DNA of 8,607 nt from DASVWH01 sp036389715. GTDB lineage: Bacteria > Acidobacteriota > Blastocatellia > Pyrinomonadales > Pyrinomonadaceae. The stretch covers positions 1-8,607 of the forward strand of contig DASVWH010000211.1 in assembly GCA_036389715.1 (NCBI GenBank), written 5' to 3'. Shown here piece by piece: positions 1 through 6,342 of the stretch. The translations under genes were made by a program, and so were the position numbers. The notes under the pieces were generated by a model. That model saw only the letters and a program-made list of their open reading frames with translations. It had not been told where the DNA came from and ran no database searches. Every line of letters starts with the position of its first letter. Within the stretch, counting starts at the first letter, position 1.

Positions 1-1777
1 TCACGCCCGTGCTACAGAAGAACAGGCCGTCGCCGAGCATCACACCGTTGCTGGTCAGAATATTATCGCCCAGCACGACGCCGTCGCTGAACCAAGTCCT
101 GTCGCCGATCAGCACGCCGTTGCCTTCAACCGCGCCGTCGCCCAGCAGGACGCCGAGACCATAAACTTTTTGATACCTGGTAATCAGGCTCGGGCCGGTC
201 GCAAAGGTCTTTCCGGCGATCAGGCCCTGCCCCCACGTAAACGTCTGGCCGCCGATGGTCGTCTTCGGCAAAGGGGCCAGGCACGTAGCACATAAGAGCG
301 GATCGCCGACTTGCAGAGACGCGGAGTTAATGTCGGCGCGAATCAGCCGGGCGAGACGGACAGCGCCTTCGAGGTTAAGCTCGCCCGCGCCCTGCTCATA
401 GTGATTGAATCCGGCGAGCGGCTGCGCCGTGTACATCAGGATTGCCTTGACCACGTTCGGCGTCAGCTGCGGGTTGGCCTGTAGCAACAGGGCGGCCGCG
501 CCTGCGACTGCGGGCGTCGCCATGGACGTGCCGCTCATATACATCTGCGCCCTGATGGACGACGAGCTGACCCCCGCATCGAGCGAAGGATTATTCGTCA
601 CCAGGTAGTTGCCCTCCGCTTCGGCATCAATGATCTTATTGCCGGGCGCGACCATGTCCGGCTTGAGCAGGTTGTCGTAGTGCTTGAGGCCGCTCAGGTC
701 TGTCCAGAAGCTGCGGGTCGGCCCGCGTGAGCTGTAGGTCGCAATGGTATCATCGCCCCGGGAGCTCGTGCCGTAAGTGTTGGCAGCGCCGACGGTGATG
801 ACCGAAGGCTCGTTGCCCGGCGAGTGGATTAAGCCATAAACTTTCTGGCCGGAGCTGTTTTTGCCCTGGTTACCGGCGGCCGCGACGACGACGATTCCGG
901 CATCAACCAGGCGGCGCACCGCCACGCAGAGCGGGTCAATCTTGTAAGAATCAATGGCCGCCGTGCCGAGGCTCATGTTGACGACGCGGATGTTGTAGAG
1001 AGCGCGATTGCTGAGCAGCCAGTCGAGCGCGGCCATCAGACCGGAGGCCGTGCCCCTGCCCTGTGAATCGAGCACTCGCAGGTTGATGATCTTGGCCGCC
1101 GGAGCGATGCCGGTGTACGCGCCCTGTGCGACAGCGCCGTTGCCTGCGGCGATGGAAGCGACGTGAGTGCCGTGCCCGTAGGGGTCGGACGTGATGGCCA
1201 CGCCGGAGGCGTTCAGCTCGCCCGTGAAATCCTTGTTGACGATAATTCGTTGCAGGTTATTACTATCGTTGAAGGCCACGTGATTGGGGTCAATGCCGGA
1301 GTCCAGGATGGCGATTCCGATGCCCGAGCCGTCGAGCGTAATGCCGGGAGTGCTCATCGTGCGCGCGGCATCAGCGCCGGTCGTCAGCGTGACGTGGCCG
1401 AGCTGTTTAAGCTCTCTGTCGAGAGAGATGAACCTGACCTCGGAGTTGTTTGCCAGCGCGTCAATGGCCGTCACCGGAAGGCTGACCAAGCGAGCATTGA
1501 AGTTCGTGAATGAGCGAGAGATGCTGCCGCCGTTGCCGTTGACGTTGCTCGTCAGCGTGCTGCTCCACTTGCTGTTGGACTGGACGATGAGATTAATCTT
1601 GTCTGTTCCCTTGGCGGTCTTGGCCTTCTGGCGCACATCTGCGGACACCTTGTCGCCGAGAGTGACAGCGGTTTGGGCTCTGGCCACATCCCCAAGCATA
1701 ATTCCCGCTGCTGCCAGGACCAGCAGCGAAAGGGTGGTCAGTACCTTGATGAATGGGGGACGCTTGATGCTCTTCAT
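1..1777 (-). CDS. Secreted subtilisin-like serine peptidase (S8 family), 3' end outside window
   Basis: This is an extracellular subtilase; 592 residues are visible and the frame is still open at the left edge. Residues 1-34 are a signal peptide (KSIKR basic start, hydrophobic LSLLVLAAAG core, cleavage after ARA). Residues about 58-125 look like an inhibitor-I9-type propeptide that is normally removed on activation. The catalytic domain runs from about 140 to 475. The triad is Asp159 (ILDSGID), His202 (GHGTHVA) and Ser418 (GTSMATP), with oxyanion Asn303 (AAGNQG), so the enzyme should be active. After the domain comes a linker with a CxxC pair (Cys496, Cys499), then 12-residue repeats from residue 541 onwards. 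I chose ATG 1777 because it gives the signal peptide and has GAGG (1788-1791 on the plus strand) 10 bases upstream. Substrate is not inferable. The gene is divergent from the AlkZ-like gene at 1987. Confidence 0.95.
   Translation of the reverse strand, partial: MKSIKRPPFIKVLTTLSLLVLAAAGIMLGDVARAQTAVTLGDKVSADVRQKAKTAKGTDKINLIVQSNSKWSSTLTSNVNGNGGSISRSFTNFNARLVSLPVTAIDALANNSEVRFISLDRELKQLGHVTLTTGADAARTMSTPGITLDGSGIGIAILDSGIDPNHVAFNDSNNLQRIIVNKDFTGELNASGVAITSDPYGHGTHVASIAAGNGAVAQGAYTGIAPAAKIINLRVLDSQGRGTASGLMAALDWLLSNRALYNIRVVNMSLGTAAIDSYKIDPLCVAVRRLVDAGIVVVAAAGNQGKNSSGQKVYGLIHSPGNEPSVITVGAANTYGTSSRGDDTIATYSSRGPTRSFWTDLSGLKHYDNLLKPDMVAPGNKIIDAEAEGNYLVTNNPSLDAGVSSSSIRAQMYMSGTSMATPAVAGAAALLLQANPQLTPNVVKAILMYTAQPLAGFNHYEQGAGELNLEGAVRLARLIRADINSASLQVGDPLLCATCLAPLPKTTIGGQTFTWGQGLIAGKTFATGPSLITRYQKVYGLGVLLGDGAVEGNGVLIGDRTWFSDGVVLGDNILTSNGVMLGDGLFFCSTGV
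14..157 (-). repeat. Four in-frame 12-residue (36-bp) repeats at the C-terminus of the subtilase
   Basis: Residues 541-588 of the peptidase form four repeats of exactly 12 residues with the pattern x-G-V-[LVM]-[LI]-G-D followed by five variable residues. Gly, Val, Gly and Asp are invariant at positions 2, 3, 6 and 7. A possible fifth copy starts at residues 590-592, one residue out of step, and continues past the window edge. A looser relative (GQGLIAG) occurs near residues 517-523. The short hydrophobic/Gly period suggests a beta-solenoid-like or surface-associating tail, which is inference. Confidence 0.85.
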
Positions 1778-1807
1778 CGAATCTTAGCCTCGAAGGAATC
1801 TCAGATT

Positions 1808-1877
1808 GGGGCGATCTGCAAGTGCGAGCAGAGTTGCACCCGGCGCTTCGATAGCACACGCCGTACCACTTGCCCCC
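1808..1877 (-). promoter_or_regulatory. Potential structured 5' leader upstream of the subtilase gene
   Basis: In the 209-base gap between the divergent genes, plus-strand GCAAGTG (1818-1824) is exactly complementary to CACTTGC (1867-1873). Directly outside, GGGG (1808-1811) can pair with CCCC (1874-1877) across a 6-base bulge. This makes an 11-bp stem closing a 42-base interior. Inside it, a second hairpin is possible (minus strand CGGCG at 1863-1859 with CGCCG at 1845-1841). The structure would lie 31-100 bases before the ATG in the peptidase mRNA. It does not match any riboswitch consensus I know. I could not identify a clear promoter in this gap for either divergent gene. Confidence 0.3.
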
Positions 1878-1986
1878 ATCGGGCCTGAAAAGCCTCTATC
1901 CTTAATGTTTTGGCGCTTTTTCGGAGACCGCGGGGCGAAGTCGCGGGCGGGTTTTCAGTCAGATTGAAGAGCAGCGGTCAATCAAA

Positions 1987-2835
1987 ATGATTGCCATCGG
2001 TCAGGAGGCCATGAAGCAGACAACGTTCAATACCCTGCCGGAAGAGATCGAGGCGCACCGCGACCGCACCTGGCGGCGAGAGCCGGAATCGAGCGTCGTA
2101 GATGCGCCCGGGGCGGAAAGATTGATTGAAGCCGCTGGCTTCTGTGCGGCGATGACGGACGCCAGGCGGCCCGGTCCATCGCTCTACATAGCCGTCTGCG
2201 GGCGGCGCGACGCACACATGCCGCGCAACGTTCAGAAAGACCCGGAGAGCAGTCTCACCTGGCTCATCAAGGACGAAGTGATGCGGCGCGGCCGCGTCTA
2301 TTATGCGAAGCTGGCGAAGGGGCGCGCGACCTTCATCGCGCCGCGCCTCGTCCCATCCTTCAACGCGCTCTGGGGCCTGCCGCGCAGGGCCGAGAAGGAG
2401 CGCCTGTCAACGGACGCCCGCGCCATCCTGAAAGTCCTGCGCCGCGAGTGGGAGATGGGCACGGCGGACCTGCGCCGGAGCGCGGGCATCAAGGAGCGCG
2501 CACGCTTCACACGCGCCCTCGACGAGCTGCAAAAGACCATGAAGGTCGTGCCCTCGGAAGTGCTCTATGAGCCCTGGTTCACCTACATCTGGACGCTGGC
2601 CGAAGGCCGCTTCAAAGCCGAGCTGTCCCTTAAGATGAGACGCGAAGACGCCCTGCGAGAGATAGCCCGCGCCTTTCTCGACGGGGCGGGCATGACCCTG
2701 CGCGGCGAGCTGGCGAAAGTCACGGGCCTCTCGCGCCCCGACGCAGGGCTCGGCAATCGCGCCCTCGTCGCCGAAGGCTACGCCGAGCGCCTCGCCGAGG
2801 GCATCTACATCAGGACGGGATTCGGGAAGAGCTGA
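1987..2835 (+). CDS. AlkZ/YcaQ-related winged-helix-like protein (putative)
   Basis: This is a soluble, basic 282-residue protein with no signal peptide or membrane segment. From memory of the family, it resembles the 'AlkZ-related' proteins distantly linked to the YcaQ/AlkZ DNA glycosylases. The matching features are an N-terminal AGFC segment (50-53), a P-S-L-Y-I-A-V strand (64-70), TWLIKDE (91-97), VYYAKLAKGRATFIAP (104-119), a helical repeat with DLRRSAGI (161-168) and RFTRALDELQ (173-182), and a C-terminal wing-like region (220-276). The glutamine-rich QxQ active-site motif of true AlkZ enzymes is not evident, so glycosylase activity is doubtful. The start is uncertain: ATG 1987 has no Shine-Dalgarno site, and ATG 2011 has AGGAGG at 2003-2008 but only 2 bases of spacing. 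I keep the longer form. It is a stand-alone gene, convergent with the minus-strand gene ending at 2992. Confidence 0.85.
   Translation: MIAIGQEAMKQTTFNTLPEEIEAHRDRTWRREPESSVVDAPGAERLIEAAGFCAAMTDARRPGPSLYIAVCGRRDAHMPRNVQKDPESSLTWLIKDEVMRRGRVYYAKLAKGRATFIAPRLVPSFNALWGLPRRAEKERLSTDARAILKVLRREWEMGTADLRRSAGIKERARFTRALDELQKTMKVVPSEVLYEPWFTYIWTLAEGRFKAELSLKMRREDALREIARAFLDGAGMTLRGELAKVTGLSRPDAGLGNRALVAEGYAERLAEGIYIRTGFGKS
2003..2008 (+). promoter_or_regulatory. AGGAGG Shine-Dalgarno-like motif too close to ATG 2011
   Basis: A consensus AGGAGG lies inside the reading frame, 16 bases after ATG 1987 and only 2 bases before the in-frame ATG 2011. The spacing is shorter than the usual 5-9 bases, so it does not settle which start is used. 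No other in-frame ATG, GTG or TTG occurs between the upstream stop near 1903 and position 1987. Confidence 0.35.
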
Positions 2836-2938
2836 AAAATTAAGGGAAGAGAATAGAGCAAGGCGGAACGGGTGAAGCCGGAGGGTCGAAGGCCAACAGC
2901 TAGGGGCCGAAGGCCGGAGGCGGAAAGGATACCGGCCC

Positions 2939-2974
2939 GGCATGAATCGACACGCTTTCATGCCTTCAACTTTT
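2939..2974 (+). terminator. Candidate terminator between convergent genes
   Basis: An 8-bp perfect inverted repeat, GGCATGAA (2939-2946) and TTCATGCC (2957-2964), with a 10-base loop is followed on the plus strand by TTCAACTTTTC. It lies 103 bases after the stop of the AlkZ-like gene and just beyond the stop of the minus-strand gene at 2992, so it could separate the two converging transcripts. The stem is only half GC and the T-run is interrupted, so termination strength is uncertain. The bases before it (about 2870-2925) are G-rich with short imperfect copies of GCCGGAGG and GAAGGCC. Confidence 0.4.
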
Positions 2975-2991
2975 CTCTTTCACGCAGGCGT

Positions 2992-3288
2992 TCAAATGCC
3001 TTCGCCGTCGAGTCCGCGAAGCGCGGCCAGCAGTGCGCGGTGTTCGGCCTGGGCCGCACGGATGCGTGCCAGGCGGTGCTGGTCAACGGTGGTCCTGGCA
3101 TTAATCTCAATCGTTTGCAGGCCGCCGAAGGGCTTGCCCGTGAGCGAGCCGTTGAGCGCGCATTGCAGCGCGTCCCAGGGGAATTGAAAGGCCGCGCCCA
3201 TATCCTCATCACCGATGAAGACACGCCAGCGCCCGTCGTCCATCCTGACCAATTCGAGGCGCGTGGCCTGTGCCGGTTCGTCGCTCAT
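2992..3288 (-). CDS. Small hypothetical protein (98 aa)
   Basis: I do not recognise this protein. It begins MSDEPAQATRLELVRMDDGRWRV in style: a short acidic start, then a likely beta-hairpin (LELVRMDDGRW, VFIGDEDMG), a WDALQCALNG helix, and a C-terminal amphipathic helix rich in Ala, Arg and His (about 65-92). No signal peptide or membrane segment is visible, so it is probably cytoplasmic. The start is fixed, since a TGA in the same frame lies just 9 bases upstream of ATG 3288. The Shine-Dalgarno site is weak. It lies 104 bases downstream of the membrane-protein gene (3393-4184) on the same strand, so co-transcription is possible. The opposite strand is also open over much of this stretch, but its predicted products look compositionally random. 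Confidence 0.65.
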   Translation of the reverse strand: MSDEPAQATRLELVRMDDGRWRVFIGDEDMGAAFQFPWDALQCALNGSLTGKPFGGLQTIEINARTTVDQHRLARIRAAQAEHRALLAALRGLDGEGI

Positions 3289-3392
3289 ATCTTGTCATCC
3301 ACTGAAATGACGCTCAAGGCCGAGTCCTGAAACGATAGCTCAAGAGCATTTAATCCGTTCAGAACGCCCGGCCCTCGCTGCTCCTCTCCCGC

Positions 3393-4184
3393 TTATTCGC
3401 CCAGGAGCGAGCGTTTCTCGACGCTATGCAAATCCTTATCGGCCTCTTCAAAAGCCTGCTGTTCGAGGCGCGCGTTTTCGAGTGCGAGCGGCAGTTGTTC
3501 ACCCGTCAAGGCCAGGCGATGCAGCGCCGTATTGGTCTCGGCCAGGCTGGCCCCGCGCCGGGCCGCCGCTTCGATCATGTGCAGCCGCACTTCGGCCTCG
3601 GCGCGACGCTCCGAGCCCTCGGTCCTGATCTGCTCCAGCCGCGAGCGGTCCGCGCGCAACTCTTCTTCGAGCGATGCCGTGTCCGCGCCCTCGATATAGG
3701 CCGCGCGATTGAGACGCCGTTCGACCAGGAGCAGCTCTCGCTTGGCGTTGGCGACGACGCGCGCGGCCGTGATGCGCGAGGCCAGCGTCTCACGATAGGC
3801 GTCCGCCAAGAGCGGGTCTTTTTCTTCGATCTCCTTGAGCGCCTGGCGTTCCTGCGGCGTCAGCTCCGACATGAACCAGGGCAGCTCTTCAGCCGTGACG
3901 CCGTCGGAAGCCACGCGGTCGCGCACCTTCTGCGCCCACTGCTTCCGGTAAAAAAGAAGGAAGAGCGTGACGGCGAAACCGATGATGGAGCCGGCGGCAA
4001 GCGAGGTCAGGGCAAAGAGGATGTTGAGCCCGGCGTCCGGCGCTGAAGAGAAGTAGCGCGTGAGGAAGTAGACGGGCAGCGGCAGCGCGACCAGAAAGAA
4101 GGCCAGCCACGGAGCCCATTGAAAGACGCGCGCCAGCAAACGCTCCTGCGCCGTCACCTTGCCGCTTTTGCCTGTCTCACTCAT
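3393..4184 (-). CDS. Two-helix membrane protein with long coiled coil, function unknown
   Basis: This 263-residue protein has a short polar N-terminus (1-20), two hydrophobic segments (about 24-42 and 53-79) and a long charged region. Residues about 110-215 are rich in Glu, Arg, Ala and Leu with heptad-like spacing, typical of a cytoplasmic coiled coil. The positive residues after the second helix (FYRKQWAQKVRDR) suggest that both termini face the cytoplasm. I recognise no enzymatic motif; a scaffold or envelope-organising role is only a guess. I prefer ATG 4184. A TTG at 4196 in the same frame, with GGAG 8 bases before it, would add four residues (MAGR) and cannot be excluded. It is divergent from the VWFA-like gene, and a candidate promoter lies at 4300-4329. 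Confidence 0.85.
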   Translation of the reverse strand: MSETGKSGKVTAQERLLARVFQWAPWLAFFLVALPLPVYFLTRYFSSAPDAGLNILFALTSLAAGSIIGFAVTLFLLFYRKQWAQKVRDRVASDGVTAEELPWFMSELTPQERQALKEIEEKDPLLADAYRETLASRITAARVVANAKRELLLVERRLNRAAYIEGADTASLEEELRADRSRLEQIRTEGSERRAEAEVRLHMIEAAARRGASLAETNTALHRLALTGEQLPLALENARLEQQAFEEADKDLHSVEKRSLLGE

Positions 4185-4277
4185 GCGTCCCGCCAATCGC
4201 TGCGCTCCCGCGCGCTCTATTCGCCTCTCAACAGGGGCCTCTCAGGCGCTGCCGATCCTTACCGTGGAGCAACTCGA

Positions 4278-4301
4278 ATTTGAGATACTTGAAGCTCAAA
4301 T
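4278..4301. repeat. Inverted repeat overlapping a predicted minus-strand promoter
   Basis: ATTTGAG (4278-4284) and CTCAAAT (4295-4301) are perfect 7-bp inverted arms separated by 10 bases. They overlap the end of the candidate -10 box (4300-4305) and the expected transcription start of the minus-strand membrane-protein gene. This position would suit a repressor operator, but the arms could also be chance. A third related half-site occurs in the overlapping near-palindrome CTCGAATTTGAG (4273-4284). Confidence 0.35.
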
Positions 4302-4329
4302 CATACTCTAGCGCGTTTGCCTTAGCCAA
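4300..4329 (-). promoter_or_regulatory. Candidate promoter for the coiled-coil membrane protein
   Basis: Read on the minus strand, TTGGCT (4329-4324) and TATGAT (4305-4300) are separated by 18 bases, matching 4 of 6 and 5 of 6 bases of the sigma-70-type consensus. This would give a leader of roughly 110 bases before ATG 4184. It is assigned by motif only. Confidence 0.4.
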
Positions 4330-4377
4330 CCCGCGGGGAATCGCCCGACCCTAATCTGCTTGGAGCATTCGATGCCG

Positions 4378-4383
4378 TATAAT
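4378..4383 (+). promoter_or_regulatory. Perfect TATAAT -10 box for the VWFA-like gene
   Basis: TATAAT lies 38 bases before ATG 4422, giving a leader of about 30 bases. No good -35 box occurs at 16-18 bases; the nearest TTG (TTGGAG, 4360-4365) is only 12 bases away. The promoter may be weak or activator-dependent. The ribosome binding site GGAGGA (4410-4415) sits 6 bases from the start codon. Confidence 0.45.
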
Positions 4384-4421
4384 ATGATTGTAGCCATCAG
4401 AAAGAAGCTGGAGGAAGAATC

Positions 4422-5423
4422 ATGCTCGGCGCACAGCTACGAATCGCTCAAGTGTTAATGGCCGCCGTCCTCGCCTGCCTGGCCGTCAGTGCGAGCGTCT
4501 CTGCGCAGGATCGGCTCTCGGAAGCGGAGCCACGCGAGCGTGTGTCGGGTTCCAGGGACCAGCGCAACGGCGGCGTCAGGTCCGTCACCATCCCGATTAC
4601 CATCAGGATGACGGGCGACAAGGCCAAGCAGGAGCTTCAGCCGCTCGGTGTGTTGACGCTCCGCGAGGACGGCGAAGAGCAAAGGATTCTCTCCATCCGC
4701 GCCATCGGCAGCGAGACCCCGATCTCTATCGCCATCCTGATTCAGGACGACGTGATTCCTTCAATCGGCAACGAGATCAGGCCGCTGGCGGATTTCATTC
4801 GCCGCCTGCCGAAGGGCTCGCGCGTGCTGGTCGGCTACATCAGGAGCGGCTCGCTCCAGCTGAGGCAGAAGTTTACGTCGGACCTTGAGAGAGCGGCGGC
4901 CGCCCTGCGCGCCCCCGTCGGCTCTGCGACGGCCGCGCCTTATAACCCTTACGTCGAAATCATCGAAGGACTCCGCCGCTTTGAAGCGATACCGAAGGGA
5001 CGGCGCGCCATGCTCGTCGTCTCGGACGGGCTGGACACCTCACGCGGTCTCGATAACTCTTCGCCAGCGCAGAGCGTGGACCTTCAGCGGGCCATCAAAG
5101 AGGCGCAGCGTAGCGGCGTCGCCGTTTACTCAATCTACGCGCCGAGCGTAACGGTCAACGCGTCCGCTAACGGGCTGCTGGCTCTCAACGGGCAGGGCTC
5201 TCTCGAAAGGCTGGCGGATGAAACGGGCGGGGAAGCCTTCTTTCAGGGAACGGGCGCGCCCGTCAGCTTCGACGCTTTCCTGACGGAGCTTGGCAGCGCT
5301 TTCAACAGGCAGATAGCCCTGACCTATCTCTCGACGCACCCTAACAAGGGATACCACCGCATCCAAATCTCTACGGGCAGAAAAGACATCAAAATAGACC
5401 ACCCGTCCGGCTACACGCGCTAG
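4422..5423 (+). CDS. Secreted VWFA-related Acidobacterial-domain protein
   Basis: This 333-residue exported protein has a signal peptide ending at about residue 28 (ASVSA before QD). After a disordered, charged linker (30-53) comes the von Willebrand A-like pattern of the VWFA-related Acidobacterial domain family. It shows a beta strand with LREDGEEQRI (80-89), a first core strand ISIAILIQDD (101-110), then LVVSDGLDTSRG (198-209), AVYSIYAP (234-241), LADETGGEAFF (264-274) and a C-terminal YHRIQIS...GY block (311-331). The canonical metal site DxSxS is replaced by a D-D-V-I-P-S sequence at 109-114, so divalent-metal binding may be lost. VWFA domains mediate protein-protein contacts; the ligand is unknown. 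The start is well supported by GGAGGA 6 bases upstream. It converges with the TPR gene; only 12 bases separate the stops. Confidence 0.92.
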   Translation: MLGAQLRIAQVLMAAVLACLAVSASVSAQDRLSEAEPRERVSGSRDQRNGGVRSVTIPITIRMTGDKAKQELQPLGVLTLREDGEEQRILSIRAIGSETPISIAILIQDDVIPSIGNEIRPLADFIRRLPKGSRVLVGYIRSGSLQLRQKFTSDLERAAAALRAPVGSATAAPYNPYVEIIEGLRRFEAIPKGRRAMLVVSDGLDTSRGLDNSSPAQSVDLQRAIKEAQRSGVAVYSIYAPSVTVNASANGLLALNGQGSLERLADETGGEAFFQGTGAPVSFDAFLTELGSAFNRQIALTYLSTHPNKGYHRIQISTGRKDIKIDHPSGYTR

Positions 5424-5435
5424 GCCGGGCCCGGT

Positions 5436-6203
5436 TTAGAGGGCAGGGCGCAGAGCGTTAGAGCCGGGCCGACCCTTCAGCGCCGGGCCGTCCGAGGCGA
5501 TGGGCTGCTGGTCGGCCGAACGCCTGCGTCTCAGCTCGCGAATCTGGGCTTCCAGGATTTTGAGATGAAGCTCGATGAATATTCTGCCTTCACGATTGAG
5601 CTGGATGCTCTTCTCCAAATCCTTCTGTGCCTCTGCATCGTTGCCTTGCAGCAAGCGCGTGAAGCCGCGTCCCGCGTAGGCTAGCGAAGCCGAGACCTTG
5701 CCCGGATTGAGCGTTATCCCCTTATCGAAGTCTGCGACGGCGTCCTGAAGGTCGCCTTTAATCAGGTGTGCCTCGCCGCGCTTGATGTATGAATCGGCGT
5801 CGGTCGGGGCGACCTCGATGGCCTTGTCGAAGTCCGAGAGCGCGCCGTCCAGGTCGAAGTTGTTGGTCCTGATAAAGCCTCGATTGGTATAGGCCTGAGC
5901 GATGTCGCGGTTGTTCGAGGTCAGGCGCGGGTCGAGCTCCATGACCTTTTCGTAATCCTCGATGGCCTCGTCCAGCTTACCCTTCGCGCGGCGCGCCTTG
6001 CCGCGATTGAGATGAGCTTCGGCCAGGCGCGGGCTGATTTCGAGGGCCTTGTCGTAATCGCCGATAGCGCCGTCCACGTCGCCTTTGCTGAAGCGTGCGA
6101 TGCCGCGCTTGACGTAGTCTCTGGCGGCCTCGGAGGTCTGCGCCTCTAAAGTCGTATTGCAGATGACGAGGAGGAGGATGGCCAGCCAGGAAAAACGTCT
6201 CAT
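5436..6203 (-). CDS. Secreted TPR-repeat protein
   Basis: This is a 255-residue exported protein. Residues 1-21 are a signal peptide (MRRFSW, hydrophobic LAILLLVI, cleavage after LEA). Five tetratricopeptide repeats follow at about 26-59, 60-93, 101-134, 135-168 and 173-204, with the hallmark G-x-x-x-x-x-x-G-x-x-x-x-A-x-x-D-[YF] spacing (for example GDVDGAIGDYDKAL). They should form a superhelical protein-binding surface. The C-terminus (205-255) has a charged helix and a Gly/Pro/Arg-containing tail. ATG 6203 is chosen over an upstream in-frame ATG (6266) because it starts the signal peptide and has GGAGG 5 bases before it. TPR proteins in the periplasm serve as scaffolds; the partner is unknown. 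Pairing with the convergent VWFA-like gene is suggestive only. Confidence 0.93.
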   Translation of the reverse strand: MRRFSWLAILLLVICNTTLEAQTSEAARDYVKRGIARFSKGDVDGAIGDYDKALEISPRLAEAHLNRGKARRAKGKLDEAIEDYEKVMELDPRLTSNNRDIAQAYTNRGFIRTNNFDLDGALSDFDKAIEVAPTDADSYIKRGEAHLIKGDLQDAVADFDKGITLNPGKVSASLAYAGRGFTRLLQGNDAEAQKDLEKSIQLNREGRIFIELHLKILEAQIRELRRRRSADQQPIASDGPALKGRPGSNALRPAL

Positions 6204-6208
6204 GAGAA

Positions 6209-6213
6209 CCTCC
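6209..6213 (-). promoter_or_regulatory. Ribosome binding site that fixes the TPR gene start
   Basis: GGAGG on the minus strand lies 5 bases before ATG 6203. This supports that start rather than the in-frame ATG at 6266, which has no such site and would bury the signal peptide behind 21 polar residues. Confidence 0.75.
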
Positions 6214-6264
6214 GTAAATAGAAAGGAGCCGTTGAGCTTATTTCTTCTCGCACGAAGTTTGGCC

Positions 6265-6294
6265 ATTGTCGGCCCGGCTTTGTTCTATCGTCAA
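6265..6294 (-). promoter_or_regulatory. Candidate promoter for the TPR gene inside the repeat region
   Basis: On the minus strand, TTGACG (6294-6289), which is part of the first 31-bp repeat copy, is followed after 18 bases by GACAAT (6270-6265), matching 5 of 6 and 4 of 6 consensus bases. The second repeat copy carries the same TTGACG at 6325-6320. The transcript would have a leader of about 55 bases. It is a motif-only call. Confidence 0.3.
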
Positions 6295-6342
6295 GCAAGC
6301 GGTGCTTTCACTGTTCTGTCGTCAAGTAAGCGATGCTTTCAC
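6281..6342. repeat. Tandem 31-bp direct repeat (two copies)
   Basis: Copies at 6281-6311 and 6312-6342 lie head to tail and match at 28 of 31 positions, starting TGTTCT and ending GCTTTCAC. They fill most of the 135-base gap between the small gene ending at 6339 and the TPR gene, and the second copy overlaps the TGA stop of the former. Because 31 is not a multiple of three, the repeat cannot be a conserved protein repeat. Each copy contains a CGTCAAG core that reads CTTGACG on the minus strand. Confidence 0.85.

Noticed and set aside
405..1787. Plus-strand open frames across the subtilase gene
   Set aside because: They are antisense readings of a clearly coding peptidase with a full catalytic triad and show no domain-like composition.
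1780..1986. Known riboswitch (cyclic di-GMP or cobalamin type) upstream of the subtilase
   Set aside because: I compared the leader with the consensus core motifs I remember and found no match; only an unassigned stem remains.
2872..3330. 152-codon plus-strand frame opposite the 98-aa gene
   Set aside because: It starts in a G-rich repeat patch, lacks a ribosome binding site and has a compositionally odd product. The minus-strand frame has a fixed start and balanced composition.
3426..4046. 206-codon plus-strand frame opposite the membrane-protein gene
   Set aside because: The minus frame gives two clean transmembrane helices and a coiled coil. The plus frame is Arg/Gly-rich and has no recognisable domain.
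5425..5434. Palindrome CCGGGCCCGG between the convergent stops
   Set aside because: With no loop it cannot form a hairpin, and no T-run follows, so it is not called a terminator.
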